64,000 nt of DNA from Streptomyces cellulosae (GCF_000721105.1 NZ_JOEV01000007.1:186001-250000), one strand, 5' to 3'; positions 15,731 through 25,260 are shown, numbered from the stretch's first letter. The notes: a model not told the origin generated them from the sequence alone. Numbers and translations are program-made.

Positions 15731-16519
15731 TCACGGGGTCACATTTGCGCAGACCACGTAGGCGGTGACGGGGACGGCCTCGCCCGTGGCGATGCCCTGC
15801 CACCCGGTGGGAGGCGTCACCGTGGTGCCGCCGATCGGGTAGCTCCCGGTGAGGGGAGTCGTGGTCAGAGCTCCGCCGCCGGTGGCGACGTCGTTGACGT
15901 CACAGTTGACGGTCGCGGTTCCCAGAGCGGTGGCGGTGTTCACGTAGGAACTGCCGACCGTGCCCTGAGCACCCTGCGCGCCCTGAGCACCCTGCGCGCC
16001 CTGGGCTCCCTGGGCGCCCTGGGCTCCCTGAGCACCCTGGGCTCCCTGCGCGCCCTGAGCACCCTGCGCTCCATCGGCGCCCTGAGCACCCTGCGCACCC
16101 TGCGCGCCCTGCGCGCCCTGCGCGCCCTGAGCACCCTGCGCGCCCTGGGCTCCCTGAGCACCCTGAGCACCCTGAGCACCCTGAGCACCCTGCGGGCCCT
16201 GCGGACCCTGCGGACCCGGCTTGCCCGGCTTGCCCTGCTTGCCCTGCTTGCCCTGCGGATCGTGGTCGCCGCCCGGGAGCGCCGCCTGGCCTTCGGAGCC
16301 GGCCCTACGGATCGCGTCGGCGATGGCGCCGGTGGGGGCGTTGTTCGCGCGCAGGTGCGGCGCCGCGCGGTCGCCGCTCGACCCCTGCATCGCGTCGGCG
16401 ACAGCCACCGTGCTCGGGACGACGCTGAGCGCCACCGCGACCGCGCCCACCGACACCATCGTGGCGGAGCGCAGGCGGGAGATTCTGATCGTTCTGCGGT
16501 TCAAGAGAACCTTCCTCAC
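15731..16519 (-). CDS. Secreted collagen-like protein with (Gly-Ala-Gln)n repeats
   Basis: A 262-residue exported protein. Residues 1-42 form a long signal peptide ([20 protein letters not shown] to AVADA). A 45-residue polar segment follows, then 32 consecutive Gly-X-Y triplets at residues 90-185 (GKQ, GKP, GPQ, then 12 GAQ, one GAD, 12 GAQ). A C-terminal 77-residue globular domain with two cysteines (C210, C257 region) ends [11 protein letters not shown]. Bacterial collagen-like proteins form triple helices and act as surface or spore-coat stalks. Proline is nearly absent from the repeat, so stability would rely on other contacts. The GTG at 16519 has no good ribosome-binding site; an internal ATG at residue 21 is an alternative. 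Confidence 0.82.
   Translation of the reverse strand: MRKVLLNRRTIRISRLRSATMVSVGAVAVALSVVPSTVAVADAMQGSSGDRAAPHLRANNAPTGAIADAIRRAGSEGQAALPGGDHDPQGKQGKQGKPGKPGPQGPQGPQGAQGAQGAQGAQGAQGAQGAQGAQGAQGAQGAQGAQGADGAQGAQGAQGAQGAQGAQGAQGAQGAQGAQGAQGAQGTVGSSYVNTATALGTATVNCDVNDVATGGGALTTTPLTGSYPIGGTTVTPPTGWQGIATGEAVPVTAYVVCANVTP
15965..16252. repeat. 9-bp collagen-type triplet repeat tract
   Basis: 288 bp coding for 32 Gly-X-Y triplets. The GAQ codons are synonymous-varied (GCGCC/GAGCA/GGGCT patterns on the plus strand), so the DNA repeat is imperfect while the peptide repeat is exact. One GAD triplet interrupts two runs of 12 GAQ. Confidence 0.9.
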
Positions 16520-16780
16520 GGTTGAGAGGGATCAGACCGTAAGCGCGCACTCTGTGCGTTTCATGTCGCTTGCGTGCCTCATCCCCTATGGACGTAGACA
16601 AGGCACTTCTTCCCGCTTCGTGAAAAAATGATTATGTATCCGCCTCTTCGTGGACAAAGGTCACCCACGCGACATCGATGACTTTGGCGCCCATTCACCA
16701 CACCGCCAAAAGGGTGACACCGGATCGAATGTCCGGTTCTGTCCGGGGAGCGGGTGGCCGCGAGACCCCGAACAAGCGAA
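16520..16780 (-). promoter_or_regulatory. Upstream region of the collagen-like gene
   Basis: A non-coding stretch between the pckG terminator and the collagen-like gene. It holds an unusually AT-rich island (about 16615-16645, with a six-A run). On the minus strand TTTGTC and TAATCA are spaced 18 bp there, a plausible promoter. No gene is seen in it. Confidence 0.5.
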
Positions 16781-16832
16781 GGCCCGTCGTCGTCTCTTCC
16801 GTCGGGGCGGACGGGAGAGACGACGACGGGCC
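16781..16832. terminator. Very long perfect hairpin terminator of pckG
   Basis: Arms 16781-16797 and 16816-16832 pair perfectly over 17 bp (GGCCCGTCGTCGTCTCT and its complement). The stem continues through a T-G wobble and 5 more pairs (CCGTC/GACGG) to a 6-nt GGGGCG loop. It lies 124 bp downstream of the pckG stop. Confidence 0.88.
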
Positions 16833-16955
16833 CAGGACTCCGCACGCCGTTGTACGAAGCCTCGCCGGTTCTGGGTGCTGCCACCGCGGCCGGCCGTGAC
16901 GATGTTGCTGGTCAGGGCACGACCGGACCGGCCGCGGCGTCTTGGGAGGGGCGGC

Positions 16956-18779
16956 TCAGCCCAGGCGCTGCACCAGCGCGTGGTACTCGTCCCACAGCTC
17001 CTTGGGCGTGTGGTCGCCGAAGGTGTTGAGGTGGTCGGGGACCAGGGCGGCCTCCTCGCGCCAGACCTCCTTGTCGACCTTGAGCAGGAAGTCAAGGTCC
17101 GACTCGGACAGCGCGAGTCCGTCGGTGTCGAGGGCCTCCTTGGTCGGCAGGATGCCGATCGGGGTCTCGACGCCCTCCGCCTTGCCCTCCAGCCGCTCCA
17201 CGATCCACTTCAGGACGCGGCTGTTCTCGCCGAAGCCGGGCCAGACGAACTTGCCCTCGTCGTTCTTGCGGAACCAGTTGACGTAGTAGATCTTCGGCAG
17301 CTTCGCCGGGTCCTTGCCCTTGGCCACGTCGACCCAGTGGCCCATGTAGTCGCCCATGTTGTAGCCGCAGAACGGCAGCATGGCGAACGGGTCGCGGCGC
17401 AGCTCGCCGACCTTGCCCTCGGCGGCGGCGGTCTTCTCGGAGGCCACGTTGGCGCCGAGGAAGACGCCGTGGTTCCAGTCGAAGGACTCCGTCACCAGCG
17501 GTACGGCGGTGGCGCGGCGCCCGCCGAAGAGGATCGCCGAGATCGGTACGCCCCTGGGGTCCTCCCACTCGGGCGCGATGATCGGGCACTGGGCGGCAGG
17601 GGTGGTGAAGCGGGCGTTGGGGTGGGCGGCGGGCTCGTCCGAGTCCGGGGTCCAGTCCCGGCCCTTCCAGTCGGTGAGGTGGGCGGGAGTCTCCTCGGTC
17701 ATGCCCTCCCACCAGATGTCGTTGTCGTCGGTGAGCGCCACGTTGGTGAAGACGGAGTTGCCCCACAGCGTCTTCATCGCGTTGGCGTTGGTGTGCTCAC
17801 CGGTGCCGGGCGCGACGCCGAAGAAGCCGGCCTCGGGGTTGATCGCGTACAGGCGGCCGTCCTCGCCGAAGCGCATCCAGGCGATGTCGTCGCCGACGGT
17901 CTCGACCGTCCAGCCCGAGACGGCGGGCTCCAGCATGGCGAGGTTGGTCTTGCCGCACGCGCTCGGGAAGGCGGCGGCAACGTACTTCGGCCCACCGGTG
18001 GGCGGGGTCAGCTTCAGGATCAGCATGTGCTCGGCCAGCCAGCCCTCGTCGCGGGCCATGACGGAGGCGATGCGCAGGGCGTAGCACTTCTTGCCGAGCA
18101 GGGCGTTGCCGCCGTAGCCGGAGCCGTAGGACCAGATCTCGCGGGTCTCCGGGAAGTGCGAGATGTACTTGGTGGAGTTGCAGGGCCACGGCACGTCCGC
18201 CTCGCCCTCCTCCAGCGGCGCTCCGAGCGTGTGCACGGCACGCACGAAGAAACCGTCGGAGCCGAGTTCATCGAGAACCGGCTGTCCCATGCGGGTCATG
18301 GTGCGCATGGACACGGCCACGTAGGCGGAGTCGGTGATCTCGACGCCTATCGCGGACAGGTCCGAGCCGAGAGGGCCCATGCAGAACGGGACGACGTACA
18401 TCGTCCGGCCCTTCATGGAGCCGCGGAAGACGCCCTTCTCACCGGCGAAGATCTCCCGCATCTGAGCGGGGTCCTTCCAGTGGTTGGTCGGGCCGGCGTC
18501 CTCCTCCTTCTCGGAGCAGATGAAGGTGCGGTCCTCGACCCGGGCGACATCGGTCGGGTCGGAGGCCGCGTAGTACGAGTTCGGGCGCTTGATCGGGTCG
18601 AGTTTCCTGAAGGTGCCCTTCGCCACGAGCTCCTCGCACAGGCGCTCGTACTCCGCTTCGGATCCGTCACACCAGACCACGCTGTCCGGCTGCGTCAGTT
18701 CTGCGATCTCGTTCACCCACGAGACCAGTTCCTTGTGGTGGGTGGGGATGACGGGGGGAGCCACGATGTCGCGCGCCAC
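16956..18779 (-). CDS. pckG: Phosphoenolpyruvate carboxykinase (GTP)
   Basis: A 607-residue cytosolic enzyme converting oxaloacetate and GTP to PEP, the gluconeogenic branch point. The GTP-PEPCK signature FPSACGKTN (residues 271-279) includes the reactive Cys275 and the kinase-1a loop. The R-loop region [12 protein letters not shown], the substrate-binding [18 protein letters not shown] and the GTP-binding FGGRR and FLGANVASE segments are all present, and length matches the family (about 600). The GTG at 18779 has AGGAG 6-7 nt upstream. It is a single-gene unit, with a 327-bp upstream region and a long terminator hairpin behind it. Confidence 0.97.
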   Translation of the reverse strand: MARDIVAPPVIPTHHKELVSWVNEIAELTQPDSVVWCDGSEAEYERLCEELVAKGTFRKLDPIKRPNSYYAASDPTDVARVEDRTFICSEKEEDAGPTNHWKDPAQMREIFAGEKGVFRGSMKGRTMYVVPFCMGPLGSDLSAIGVEITDSAYVAVSMRTMTRMGQPVLDELGSDGFFVRAVHTLGAPLEEGEADVPWPCNSTKYISHFPETREIWSYGSGYGGNALLGKKCYALRIASVMARDEGWLAEHMLILKLTPPTGGPKYVAAAFPSACGKTNLAMLEPAVSGWTVETVGDDIAWMRFGEDGRLYAINPEAGFFGVAPGTGEHTNANAMKTLWGNSVFTNVALTDDNDIWWEGMTEETPAHLTDWKGRDWTPDSDEPAAHPNARFTTPAAQCPIIAPEWEDPRGVPISAILFGGRRATAVPLVTESFDWNHGVFLGANVASEKTAAAEGKVGELRRDPFAMLPFCGYNMGDYMGHWVDVAKGKDPAKLPKIYYVNWFRKNDEGKFVWPGFGENSRVLKWIVERLEGKAEGVETPIGILPTKEALDTDGLALSESDLDFLLKVDKEVWREEAALVPDHLNTFGDHTPKELWDEYHALVQRLG

Positions 18780-19106
18780 GATTGCTCCTAGATGCCGGGT
18801 ATATGAGGGTTTTCAGCTTGGAGGCCCCGTGGGGGCTGCGACCCGGATGCTTCAGGCGGTTGATCTCTTGCGCTCATCCGGTGCCGACTGCACTCATTTG
18901 ATCATCCGACGAGAGCGCCCATCTGTCCAGAGGGGCTCACAAGTGAGCGAAGTGAGGATCGCCACGGTTAGAATGGACGTTTTGCGTCCACGTGGGATTC
19001 AACTGACGCTCTCTTTGAGTAACTCCCATGAGAGGATGACCACTCTTGGGCGGTCATCTCATACGAGTGACCCGTTACTTACGGTTGCGTAGGTACGATG
19101 CGGCGT
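18780..19106. promoter_or_regulatory. Divergent intergenic region pckG / hemolysin-III gene
   Basis: 327 bp without a credible gene. It contains a perfect dyad GCTCAC-AA-GTGAGC (18935-18948), a GGACG-TTTTG-CGTCC hairpin (about 18973-18987), and near the right end TACGAT (19094-19099), 7 nt before the hemolysin-III start. On the pckG side an AT-rich CATATACC lies upstream of the ribosome-binding site. The dyads could bind a regulator of pckG. Confidence 0.5.
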
Positions 19107-19814
19107 ATGACTGCGTCCGTCCCCAACGCGCCTACGGACGGCCCGGCCACCGCCGGGCGCGGCCCCGTCGCGCTCTCCCTGCCGCATCCGGTCAAACCCA
19201 AGCTCCGGGGCTGGCTGCACCTCGTCATGTTTCCGGCCGTGCTCATCGCCGGACTGGTGCTCACCGCCCTCGCCGACACCTCCAGAGCCCGGCTGGCCTG
19301 TGCGATCTACGTGCTGACAGCGTGCCTGCTGTTCGGCGTGAGCGCGCTGTACCACCGCGGTGACTGGAGCCCCAGGATGGACGGCATCCTGCGCCGCCTG
19401 GACCACGCCAACATCTTCCTGATCATCGCCGGCACCTACACCCCCCTGACGATGCTGCTCCTGCCCGCCGCCAAGGGGCAGTGGCTGCTGTGGGGCATCT
19501 GGGGTGCCGCAGCGGCCGGGATCGTCTTCCGCGTCTTCTGGGTCGGCGCCCCGCGCTGGCTCTACACCCCCTGCTACATCGCGATGGGCTGGGCCGCCGT
19601 CTTCTTCCTGCCCGACTTCATGCGGTCGGGCGGGATCGCGGTGCTGGTCCTGGTGGTCGTCGGCGGCCTCCTCTACAGCGCGGGCGGAGTGATCTACGGC
19701 CTCAAGCGCCCGAACCCCTCACCGCGCTGGTTCGGCTTCCACGAGGTGTTCCACTCCCTGACCCTGGCGGCCTTCATCGCGCACTACGTGTCCATCTCGC
19801 TGATCGCCTACTAG
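19107..19814 (+). CDS. Hemolysin III / PAQR family membrane protein
   Basis: A 235-residue seven-helix membrane protein of the HlyIII/PAQR family. The diagnostic metal-site motifs are present: SALYHRGDW in helix 2, LDHANIFLIIAGTYTP around helix 3, and HEVFHSLTLAAFIAHYV at the C-terminus. The PAQR fold coordinates zinc and includes ceramidase-like hydrolases; the hemolysin name is historical and no toxin role is implied. I start at the ATG at 19107 because TACGAT lies 7 nt upstream, the leaderless spacing; an in-frame ATG at 19098 would add three residues. It is followed 66 bp later by a TetR gene. Confidence 0.88.
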   Translation: MTASVPNAPTDGPATAGRGPVALSLPHPVKPKLRGWLHLVMFPAVLIAGLVLTALADTSRARLACAIYVLTACLLFGVSALYHRGDWSPRMDGILRRLDHANIFLIIAGTYTPLTMLLLPAAKGQWLLWGIWGAAAAGIVFRVFWVGAPRWLYTPCYIAMGWAAVFFLPDFMRSGGIAVLVLVVVGGLLYSAGGVIYGLKRPNPSPRWFGFHEVFHSLTLAAFIAHYVSISLIAY

Positions 19815-19880
19815 CGGGCAGCCCCGTTCCGAGAGTTCCACGAGCCCGGACATGGCTGCCGCGCAGGCCGATGTCCGACA

Positions 19881-20513
19881 ATGACTGCCATGACGCCCGC
19901 ACGACCGCTCCCCCTCACCGACGGCCCCCGGCTGGGACTTCGGGAGCGCAAGAAGATCAAGACCCGGACGGCGATCCTCGACGCGACGTACGCGCTGATC
20001 GACGAACAGGGCTACGACGCCACCACGATCGAGCAGATCGCCGAGCGCGCCGAGGTGTCGCCGTCCACGGTGTTCCGCTACTTCCCCACCAAGGAGGACA
20101 TCGTCCTCACGGACGAGTACGACCCGCTCCTGCTGGAGGAACTGCGCGCCCGGCCCGCGGACGAGCCATGGACGGCGTCCCTGCGGTACATCCTGCGCAA
20201 GGCCATCGACCTCGGGGCGACCGAGAAACCCGAGGTCATCCGAATGCGATCCCGGCTGATGGTCGAGGTCCCCGCGGTGCGCTCACGGATGATGGAGAGC
20301 ATGTCCGTCACCGGCGAACTGCTCGCCGGCGCCGTCGCGGAGCGCACCGGCCGCGAGCAGAACAGCCTGGAGGTACGGGTCTACACGATGTCCCTCATCG
20401 GCGGCCTGGCCGAGGTCTCCCTGTACTGGGCCGAGAACGACTTCCGCGACGACCTCCGCACCCTCCTCGACCGCGCCCTGGACGTCCTCGAGCACGGCCC
20501 CTTCCCCGAATGA
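19881..20513 (+). CDS. TetR family transcriptional regulator
   Basis: A 210-residue repressor-type protein. The N-terminal TetR DNA-binding domain (residues 20-75) carries ILDATYALIDEQGYDATTIE and SPSTVFRYFPTKEDIV, including the recognition helix. The ligand-binding half has no recognised effector signature. The second in-frame ATG at 19890 is equally possible, since GACAAT lies 7 nt before it. It is co-directional with the hemolysin-III gene and the Mut7-C gene, with short gaps (66 and 40 bp), so its target may be one of these or a remote gene. Effector unknown. Confidence 0.9.
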   Translation: MTAMTPARPLPLTDGPRLGLRERKKIKTRTAILDATYALIDEQGYDATTIEQIAERAEVSPSTVFRYFPTKEDIVLTDEYDPLLLEELRARPADEPWTASLRYILRKAIDLGATEKPEVIRMRSRLMVEVPAVRSRMMESMSVTGELLAGAVAERTGREQNSLEVRVYTMSLIGGLAEVSLYWAENDFRDDLRTLLDRALDVLEHGPFPE

Positions 20514-20553
20514 GCCCTGCGGCCACCGCCTGCGGCCGTGACATCCTGGTCCG

Positions 20554-21288
20554 GTGACCGCAGCACCGGAGATCCACATCGCATTCGCCCGCGAACTCGC
20601 CGTGTTCGTCCCCCGCGGACGCCGGTCCGGCGCCACCCCGGCCACCACCGACGGTGTCTCCACCCTCGGTCATGTCGTCGAATCGCTGGGCGTCCCGCTG
20701 ACCGAGGTCGGCGCGCTGGTCGTGGACGGCCGCGAGGTCCCCGTGTCGCACATCCCGGCCGCGGGCGAGTCCGTGGAGGTGCGGGCCGTCGAGCGCCCCC
20801 AACGGGTCCCCGGAGCTCCCCTGCGCTTCCTCCTCGACGTCCACCTCGGCACCCTCGCCCGCCGACTGCGCCTGCTCGGCGTGGACACGGCCTACGAGTC
20901 GACGGACATCGGTGATCCGGCCCTCGCCGCCCGCTCGGCCGCCGAGCAGCGCGTCATGCTGAGCCGCGACCGGGGCCTGCTGCGCCGCCGCGAACTGTGG
21001 GCCGGCGCCTTCGTCTACAGCACGCGCTCCGAGGAGCAACTCCGGGACGTGCTGGACCGGTTCCGCCCCGAGCTCAAACCCTGGACCCGGTGCACCGCCT
21101 GCAACGGCCTGCTGCGGGAGGCCACCAAGGAGGAGGTCTCCGGCCGGCTGGAGGGCGGGACGCAGCGGTCGTACGACGTCTTCGCGCAGTGCCGGGAGTG
21201 CGGCCGGGCGTACTGGAAGGGCGCGCACCACGAGCAGTTGGAGGCCATCGTGGAGCGGGCGTTGAGCATGCGTACCCACGAGAGTTGA
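20554..21288 (+). CDS. Ub-Mut7-C protein: MoaD/ThiS-like domain fused to Mut7-C PIN-type RNase
   Basis: A 244-residue soluble protein. Residues 5-80 form a beta-grasp (MoaD/ThiS-like) domain. Residues 88-160 form the Mut7-C PIN-like nuclease core, with the acidic D95 in FLLDVHLG and D139 in MLSRDRGLLRR. A zinc ribbon follows (C180, C183, C213, C216). Mut7-C proteins are predicted RNases; the bacterial beta-grasp fusion is described from sequence surveys and its substrate is not established. A GTG start is used, with CATCCT 6 nt upstream. It is tightly placed after the TetR gene. Confidence 0.85.
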   Translation: MTAAPEIHIAFARELAVFVPRGRRSGATPATTDGVSTLGHVVESLGVPLTEVGALVVDGREVPVSHIPAAGESVEVRAVERPQRVPGAPLRFLLDVHLGTLARRLRLLGVDTAYESTDIGDPALAARSAAEQRVMLSRDRGLLRRRELWAGAFVYSTRSEEQLRDVLDRFRPELKPWTRCTACNGLLREATKEEVSGRLEGGTQRSYDVFAQCRECGRAYWKGAHHEQLEAIVERALSMRTHES

Positions 21289-21336
21289 GTATCCGGGCCG
21301 ATCACCGCGCCTCGGCCTGCGCGATGGGATGGCGGC

Positions 21337-21657
21337 ATGACCACAGCACAGCGGCCCGCCACCCGTCACCTCACCGGATGGTCCGTCACCGGACTCGTCC
21401 TGCTCCTGCCGACCGTCGTCCTCGCGTGGATCGCCGCGCTCGCCACCGAACGCGGCAGCCGTTGCCTGACCTACGGGGAACAGTGCTCATCGGTCCCGGG
21501 CGGACTCCTTCACGGCCTGTTCTGGACGGCCCTCGCGACCGGTGTGCTGGCACTGGCATGGCCCCGGACCCGGGCGGTGTCCGCCAGGGCCGGGGCCGTG
21601 CTGGTGCAGTGGGCCGCTCAGCTCGCGCTGGGCGTGCTGATCCTCAGCGGCGCCTGA
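21337..21657 (+). CDS. Small membrane protein of unknown function
   Basis: A 106-residue protein with hydrophobic segments at about 17-37, 57-76 and 86-104, so probably three membrane helices. A short external loop contains two cysteines (RCLTYGEQCSS) that could form a disulphide. No family recognised. Its last 14 bp overlap the 3' end of the convergent copper radical oxidase gene, so there is no room for an intergenic terminator and the two transcripts would be antisense at their ends. Confidence 0.65.
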   Translation: MTTAQRPATRHLTGWSVTGLVLLLPTVVLAWIAALATERGSRCLTYGEQCSSVPGGLLHGLFWTALATGVLALAWPRTRAVSARAGAVLVQWAAQLALGVLILSGA

Positions 21658-24061
21658 CGTCTCCCTTCCCGCAGGCGATCCCGTCCTTGTCGCGGTCGAG
21701 CTTCAGTGGGTCGTCCTTGCCGTTGATCTTCAGGCGGCCGTAGTCGTTCGCCTTCAGCCAGGCGCAGCGGGCGACGGTCGTGGCCTTCACCTCGTCCGGG
21801 AACGCGGTCGGCACGCAGACGTTGATCGAGCCGTAGTGCCGGTCGCAGCCGGAGACGGTGGGGCTGACCTTCTGCGAGGTCCTCTTCTTGCCGGGCCCGG
21901 TCACCGTGCCTTCGAGGGAGTCGGCGAAGGAGTGGACGTGGGCCGAGGCGTCGGAGGCGCTCAGGGCCGCCGGGCCCTGGAGGTGCACCCACTTGGCCAC
22001 CGACGGCACACCGTTGGCGTCGACCGCGAAAAGCATGTACCAGCCGGGCGGCGCCAGGTTGGGGTTGCTCGTCACGTTCAGGTCGACGTTGTTGCCGGAG
22101 ACCGACAGGGGCAGGTCGACGAACCGCTGGTTCGGGTCCGAGGAGTGGGTGACGGCGGCGGGGCGGATCAGCTCGGCCTTGGCGATGGGCCGGTCGACCG
22201 TGATCCGCTGGGTGTCGCCGTAGTTCCACTCGGTGTCGATCACCGAAGTGATCGTCGGACGCGTGCCCTTGAGAAGGTAGGGAGGCGTGTAGATGGACAC
22301 GTTGTGGTTCCAGGTGCCGTTGCCCGGGTTGTCACCGGTCGACATCACCCGGCCGTCGGGCAGCAGGAACGAGGACGAGTGGTAGCCCCGCGCCTGGGGG
22401 TCGGCGGCCACCGGGTCGAAGGTGTTCGTCGCCGGGTCGTAGATCGACGACTCGAAGACCGGGTCGGCCCGGTTGTGCAGCGCGCCGCCGGTCTCCAGCA
22501 CCTTGCCGTCCGGCAGCAGCACGGCGGAGACGTACATCTTGCCCTGGTTGCCGGTCTCGGGGATCTTGCCGCCTCCGAGGTCGACGGTGCCCTGCGGCAG
22601 CGGCGGACCGGCGACGTAGGCCGGGTTGGCGGCCTTGAGGTCGATGACGTCCGTCAGCCGGTTGGCGTCCGGGTTGGAGTCGATGTTGCCGCCGCCGAGG
22701 GTGAGGACCTTCTGGTCCTGCGCCGGAGGCAGCAGCACGCTCGCCGACTGGTCACGCTCGTCCTTCTTCTGCAGGCCGGGGATCTGCGTGACCGTGTTGG
22801 CGTCGTAGTCGTAGATCGCCGAACCCGTGCCCGGGATGTTGTTGCCGAAGACATGGCTGCCCGTGTAGAAGAGGCGGCCGTCCTGCATCAGGACCATCGA
22901 CGGGTACAGACCCCAGTAGGACCAGGTCTGGTTGACCTTCCACAGCGGCTGCCACTGCTGCTCGGCGTCCGACCAGTACTCGGCGGTCACCGAGCCGGTC
23001 GAGTCCTCTTTCAGGCCGCCGAAGGAGATGACGTCACCGTTGCCGAGCTCGGTCGCCGACGGGTACCAGTGGCCGTCGTTCATGTCGTTGGTCTTGCTGT
23101 ACGTCTCGGTCTTCGGGTCGAAGATGTACGAGTCCTTGAAGCCCTCGTAGCCGTGTCCGCCCGCCACCGGGTACGCCTTGTTGCCGCTCATCACCAGCAC
23201 GCGCCCGTCCTGGAGCTGGACGTGCCCGGAGCAGAACATGTCCTTCGGCGTGGGGATGACCTTGTACGTGCCCTTGACCGGGTCGTACACCGCCGAGGTG
23301 AACGTGCCCGCGTTGAACTGCTCCTCGCTGTTGCCGGAGCCCGCGATCAGCAGCACCTTGCCGTTGTTGAGGACGACGGAGTGCATGGAGCGGACGGGGT
23401 TCTGCGTGGGCAGCACGTCCCACTTGCCGTTGGCGCACTGGTCCGCCGTGCCCGTGCAGGTGGCGGGCGGGGGCGTGTCGGGGACCTGCTCCATCGTGTA
23501 GTCGTCGGTGGTCGCCGAGCCCGTGCCGTACACGGAGACGCCCCAGGTGATGCGGTCGGTACCGGCCGGGACCTGAGGGGTGCGGACCGTGGCCTGGGCG
23601 TACGTGGAGGACATCTCCAGCGTCTTCAGGTCGGTCCAGTACTGCCAGCCGGCGGTCGCGTCGTGCCGGAACAGTGTGAGCGACGTGTCCGGGGTGGTCG
23701 ACTTGTACCAGAGCCCCAGGTCGTACTGCTTGCCCGCCGTCACCACCGGCGCGCACTCCGCCGTCTCGGTGATCAGCGCCTTGCGGTCGCCGCTGACCCG
23801 GCGGGTGAGCGACACCTTCATGGCCTTGGAGCCGCTGTGGGCGTCGCTCACCGTGGCGAAGGTGAAGTCGTTGTCGCCCCAGCCGGACTTCTCCCAGCAG
23901 TACGGCATGTCGCCGGTGCCGGCTGTCTCGAAGCCCGGGTTCTTCACCAGATTGGCGGCGGACGCGGACTGCGGTGAGGTGAGCATGAGGCCGGCGGTGA
24001 GTGCGCCGACCCCTATGAGTGCGGTTCTTCTCCGGTACTTGGTGAAACCACGTCTGTTCAC
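21644..24061 (-). CDS. Secreted galactose-oxidase-like copper radical oxidase with CBM and excalibur-like domains
   Basis: An 805-residue exported oxidase. A signal peptide (1-36) precedes a carbohydrate-binding-like beta-sandwich (37-190). A seven-bladed kelch propeller (about 215-590) and a galactose-oxidase C-terminal domain (600-695) follow, then a Cys-rich excalibur-like tail ending LDRDKDGIACG. The copper-radical centre is intact: C277 (MFCSGH) and Y333 (HWYPS) to form the Tyr-Cys cofactor, Y560-H561 (RGYHSSSF), and H639 (VTHSSDPNQR). Family members oxidise primary alcohols or aldehydes to aldehydes or acids with H2O2 release; GlxA of Streptomyces acts on CslA glycans. The GTG (24061) overlaps the previous stop (GTGA) behind AAGGAG, so it is coupled to the glycosyltransferases. 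Confidence 0.9.
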   Translation of the reverse strand: MNRRGFTKYRRRTALIGVGALTAGLMLTSPQSASAANLVKNPGFETAGTGDMPYCWEKSGWGDNDFTFATVSDAHSGSKAMKVSLTRRVSGDRKALITETAECAPVVTAGKQYDLGLWYKSTTPDTSLTLFRHDATAGWQYWTDLKTLEMSSTYAQATVRTPQVPAGTDRITWGVSVYGTGSATTDDYTMEQVPDTPPPATCTGTADQCANGKWDVLPTQNPVRSMHSVVLNNGKVLLIAGSGNSEEQFNAGTFTSAVYDPVKGTYKVIPTPKDMFCSGHVQLQDGRVLVMSGNKAYPVAGGHGYEGFKDSYIFDPKTETYSKTNDMNDGHWYPSATELGNGDVISFGGLKEDSTGSVTAEYWSDAEQQWQPLWKVNQTWSYWGLYPSMVLMQDGRLFYTGSHVFGNNIPGTGSAIYDYDANTVTQIPGLQKKDERDQSASVLLPPAQDQKVLTLGGGNIDSNPDANRLTDVIDLKAANPAYVAGPPLPQGTVDLGGGKIPETGNQGKMYVSAVLLPDGKVLETGGALHNRADPVFESSIYDPATNTFDPVAADPQARGYHSSSFLLPDGRVMSTGDNPGNGTWNHNVSIYTPPYLLKGTRPTITSVIDTEWNYGDTQRITVDRPIAKAELIRPAAVTHSSDPNQRFVDLPLSVSGNNVDLNVTSNPNLAPPGWYMLFAVDANGVPSVAKWVHLQGPAALSASDASAHVHSFADSLEGTVTGPGKKRTSQKVSPTVSGCDRHYGSINVCVPTAFPDEVKATTVARCAWLKANDYGRLKINGKDDPLKLDRDKDGIACGKGDVRRR

Positions 24062-25260
24062 ACGGCTCTCCTTGCGGTAGCACCGCTGTCGGGGCCCCCG
24101 CGGCCCCTGCGCGGCAGATAGACCAGCGCCTCGGTCCCCACGAAGCGCAGGACGAAGGTCATGACCAGAGCGAGCGCGGTCGCGGACAGCGCACCCATCC
24201 CGAACCGGTCGACGAACAACGCGATCAGCGGGATGCGCAGCACCAGGTCCGCGTTGGCGAGCAGCGCGAACCGCCCCGCGCGGTCCCACCACCGCCGGTG
24301 CTGCCGCCGGTCGCGGAAGAGCAGATGCTCGATGAGCACGAAGTTCCAGGCCACCCCGAGCTGGTTGGCGAGGATCTCCGCCGGTACGTAGTGCATGCCG
24401 ACCAGGGTCAGGGCCCACAGGCCGAGCAGGTTCGGCACGAAACCGGTCGCGCCGATCAGGCCGAAGCCGACCATACGGGCCACCGGGGAGGCGGCGCGCA
24501 GGCCGACCAGGTGACGCAGGAAGCGCATGCCCTCCTGGGCGCTGGACTTGGACTCGCCCGCGAACCGGTCCTGGAAGACGAACGGCACCTCGGTGACCTG
24601 GCGCGGGCGGCTGCGTACGGCGAGTTCGAGGAGGATCTTGTAGCCGAGCGGCTGGAGCACGTCGGCGGTGACCGCGCTGCGTCGGATCGCGAAGAAGCCG
24701 CTCATCGGGTCGCTGATGCCGTGCAGCTTGCGCGGGAAGAGCGACTTGGTCAGCCAGGTCGCGCCACGCGAGACGGCGACCCGGTAGCTGCCGGCGAGAC
24801 CGGCACGGCTGCCGCCCTTGATGTAGCGGGAGGCGACGACCAGACCGGCGTTCGCCCGCTCGCCGGTGGCGACCAGTTCCGGTACCAAAGACGGCGGGTG
24901 CTGGCAGTCGCCGTCCATGACGACGATCCAGTCGGAGGAGGCCGCCTTCAGGCCCTCGACGACCGCGCCGCCGAGCCCGCCGACCGGCTCGTCCCGGTGC
25001 AGGACGGTGACCGGGAAGGGGCAGTCCTTGGCGGCCTCGTAGATGACCTCGGGGGTGTCGTCGGTGGAGTCGTCCACGAAGACCACCTCGCAGGGCAGCC
25101 GGGCCGGCACCGACTCGGTGATCAGGTGCAGGAGTTCGCGGATGTTGGCGGACTCGTTGAAGGTCGGGACGACGATGGTGACGGCCCCGGGTTCCGGGAC
25201 CTCCACCGCGTGTACGGCCGGATCGTCGAGTTCTCCGGGGACGATGGATTCCTGGCTCAT
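24058..25260 (-). CDS. Polyprenyl-phosphate sugar synthase (DPM1-like GT2) fused to GtrA membrane domain
   Basis: A 400-residue protein. Residues 25-250 are a dolichol-phosphate-mannose-synthase-like GT2, with TIVVPTFNESANI, VVFVDDSTDDTPE and the metal motif MDGDCQHPP (D116, D118). Residues 262-385 hold four membrane helices of the GtrA type (MVGFGLIGATGFVPNLLGLW). DPM1-GtrA proteins load a hexose from a nucleotide donor onto polyprenyl phosphate and help present the lipid-linked sugar outside. Both ends overlap neighbours by 4 bp (ATGA upstream, GTGA downstream), the third gene of the coupled operon. It would supply the lipid-linked donor to the GT-C enzyme encoded just before it. Confidence 0.88.
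   Translation of the reverse strand: MSQESIVPGELDDPAVHAVEVPEPGAVTIVVPTFNESANIRELLHLITESVPARLPCEVVFVDDSTDDTPEVIYEAAKDCPFPVTVLHRDEPVGGLGGAVVEGLKAASSDWIVVMDGDCQHPPSLVPELVATGERANAGLVVASRYIKGGSRAGLAGSYRVAVSRGATWLTKSLFPRKLHGISDPMSGFFAIRRSAVTADVLQPLGYKILLELAVRSRPRQVTEVPFVFQDRFAGESKSSAQEGMRFLRHLVGLRAASPVARMVGFGLIGATGFVPNLLGLWALTLVGMHYVPAEILANQLGVAWNFVLIEHLLFRDRRQHRRWWDRAGRFALLANADLVLRIPLIALFVDRFGMGALSATALALVMTFVLRFVGTEALVYLPRRGRGGPDSGATARRAV

Noticed and set aside
15965..16252. Repeat tract considered as a CRISPR array
   Set aside because: Units are 9 bp with no spacers and encode Gly-X-Y triplets in frame.
16579..16884. 101-codon minus-strand frame upstream of the collagen-like gene
   Set aside because: Runs through the pckG terminator hairpin and the AT-rich promoter region; no protein-like composition.
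21836..23977. 713-codon plus-strand open frame opposite the copper radical oxidase
   Set aside because: It mirrors the high-GC coding strand. Val/Arg/Gly-rich without motifs, while the minus frame has the full oxidase centre.
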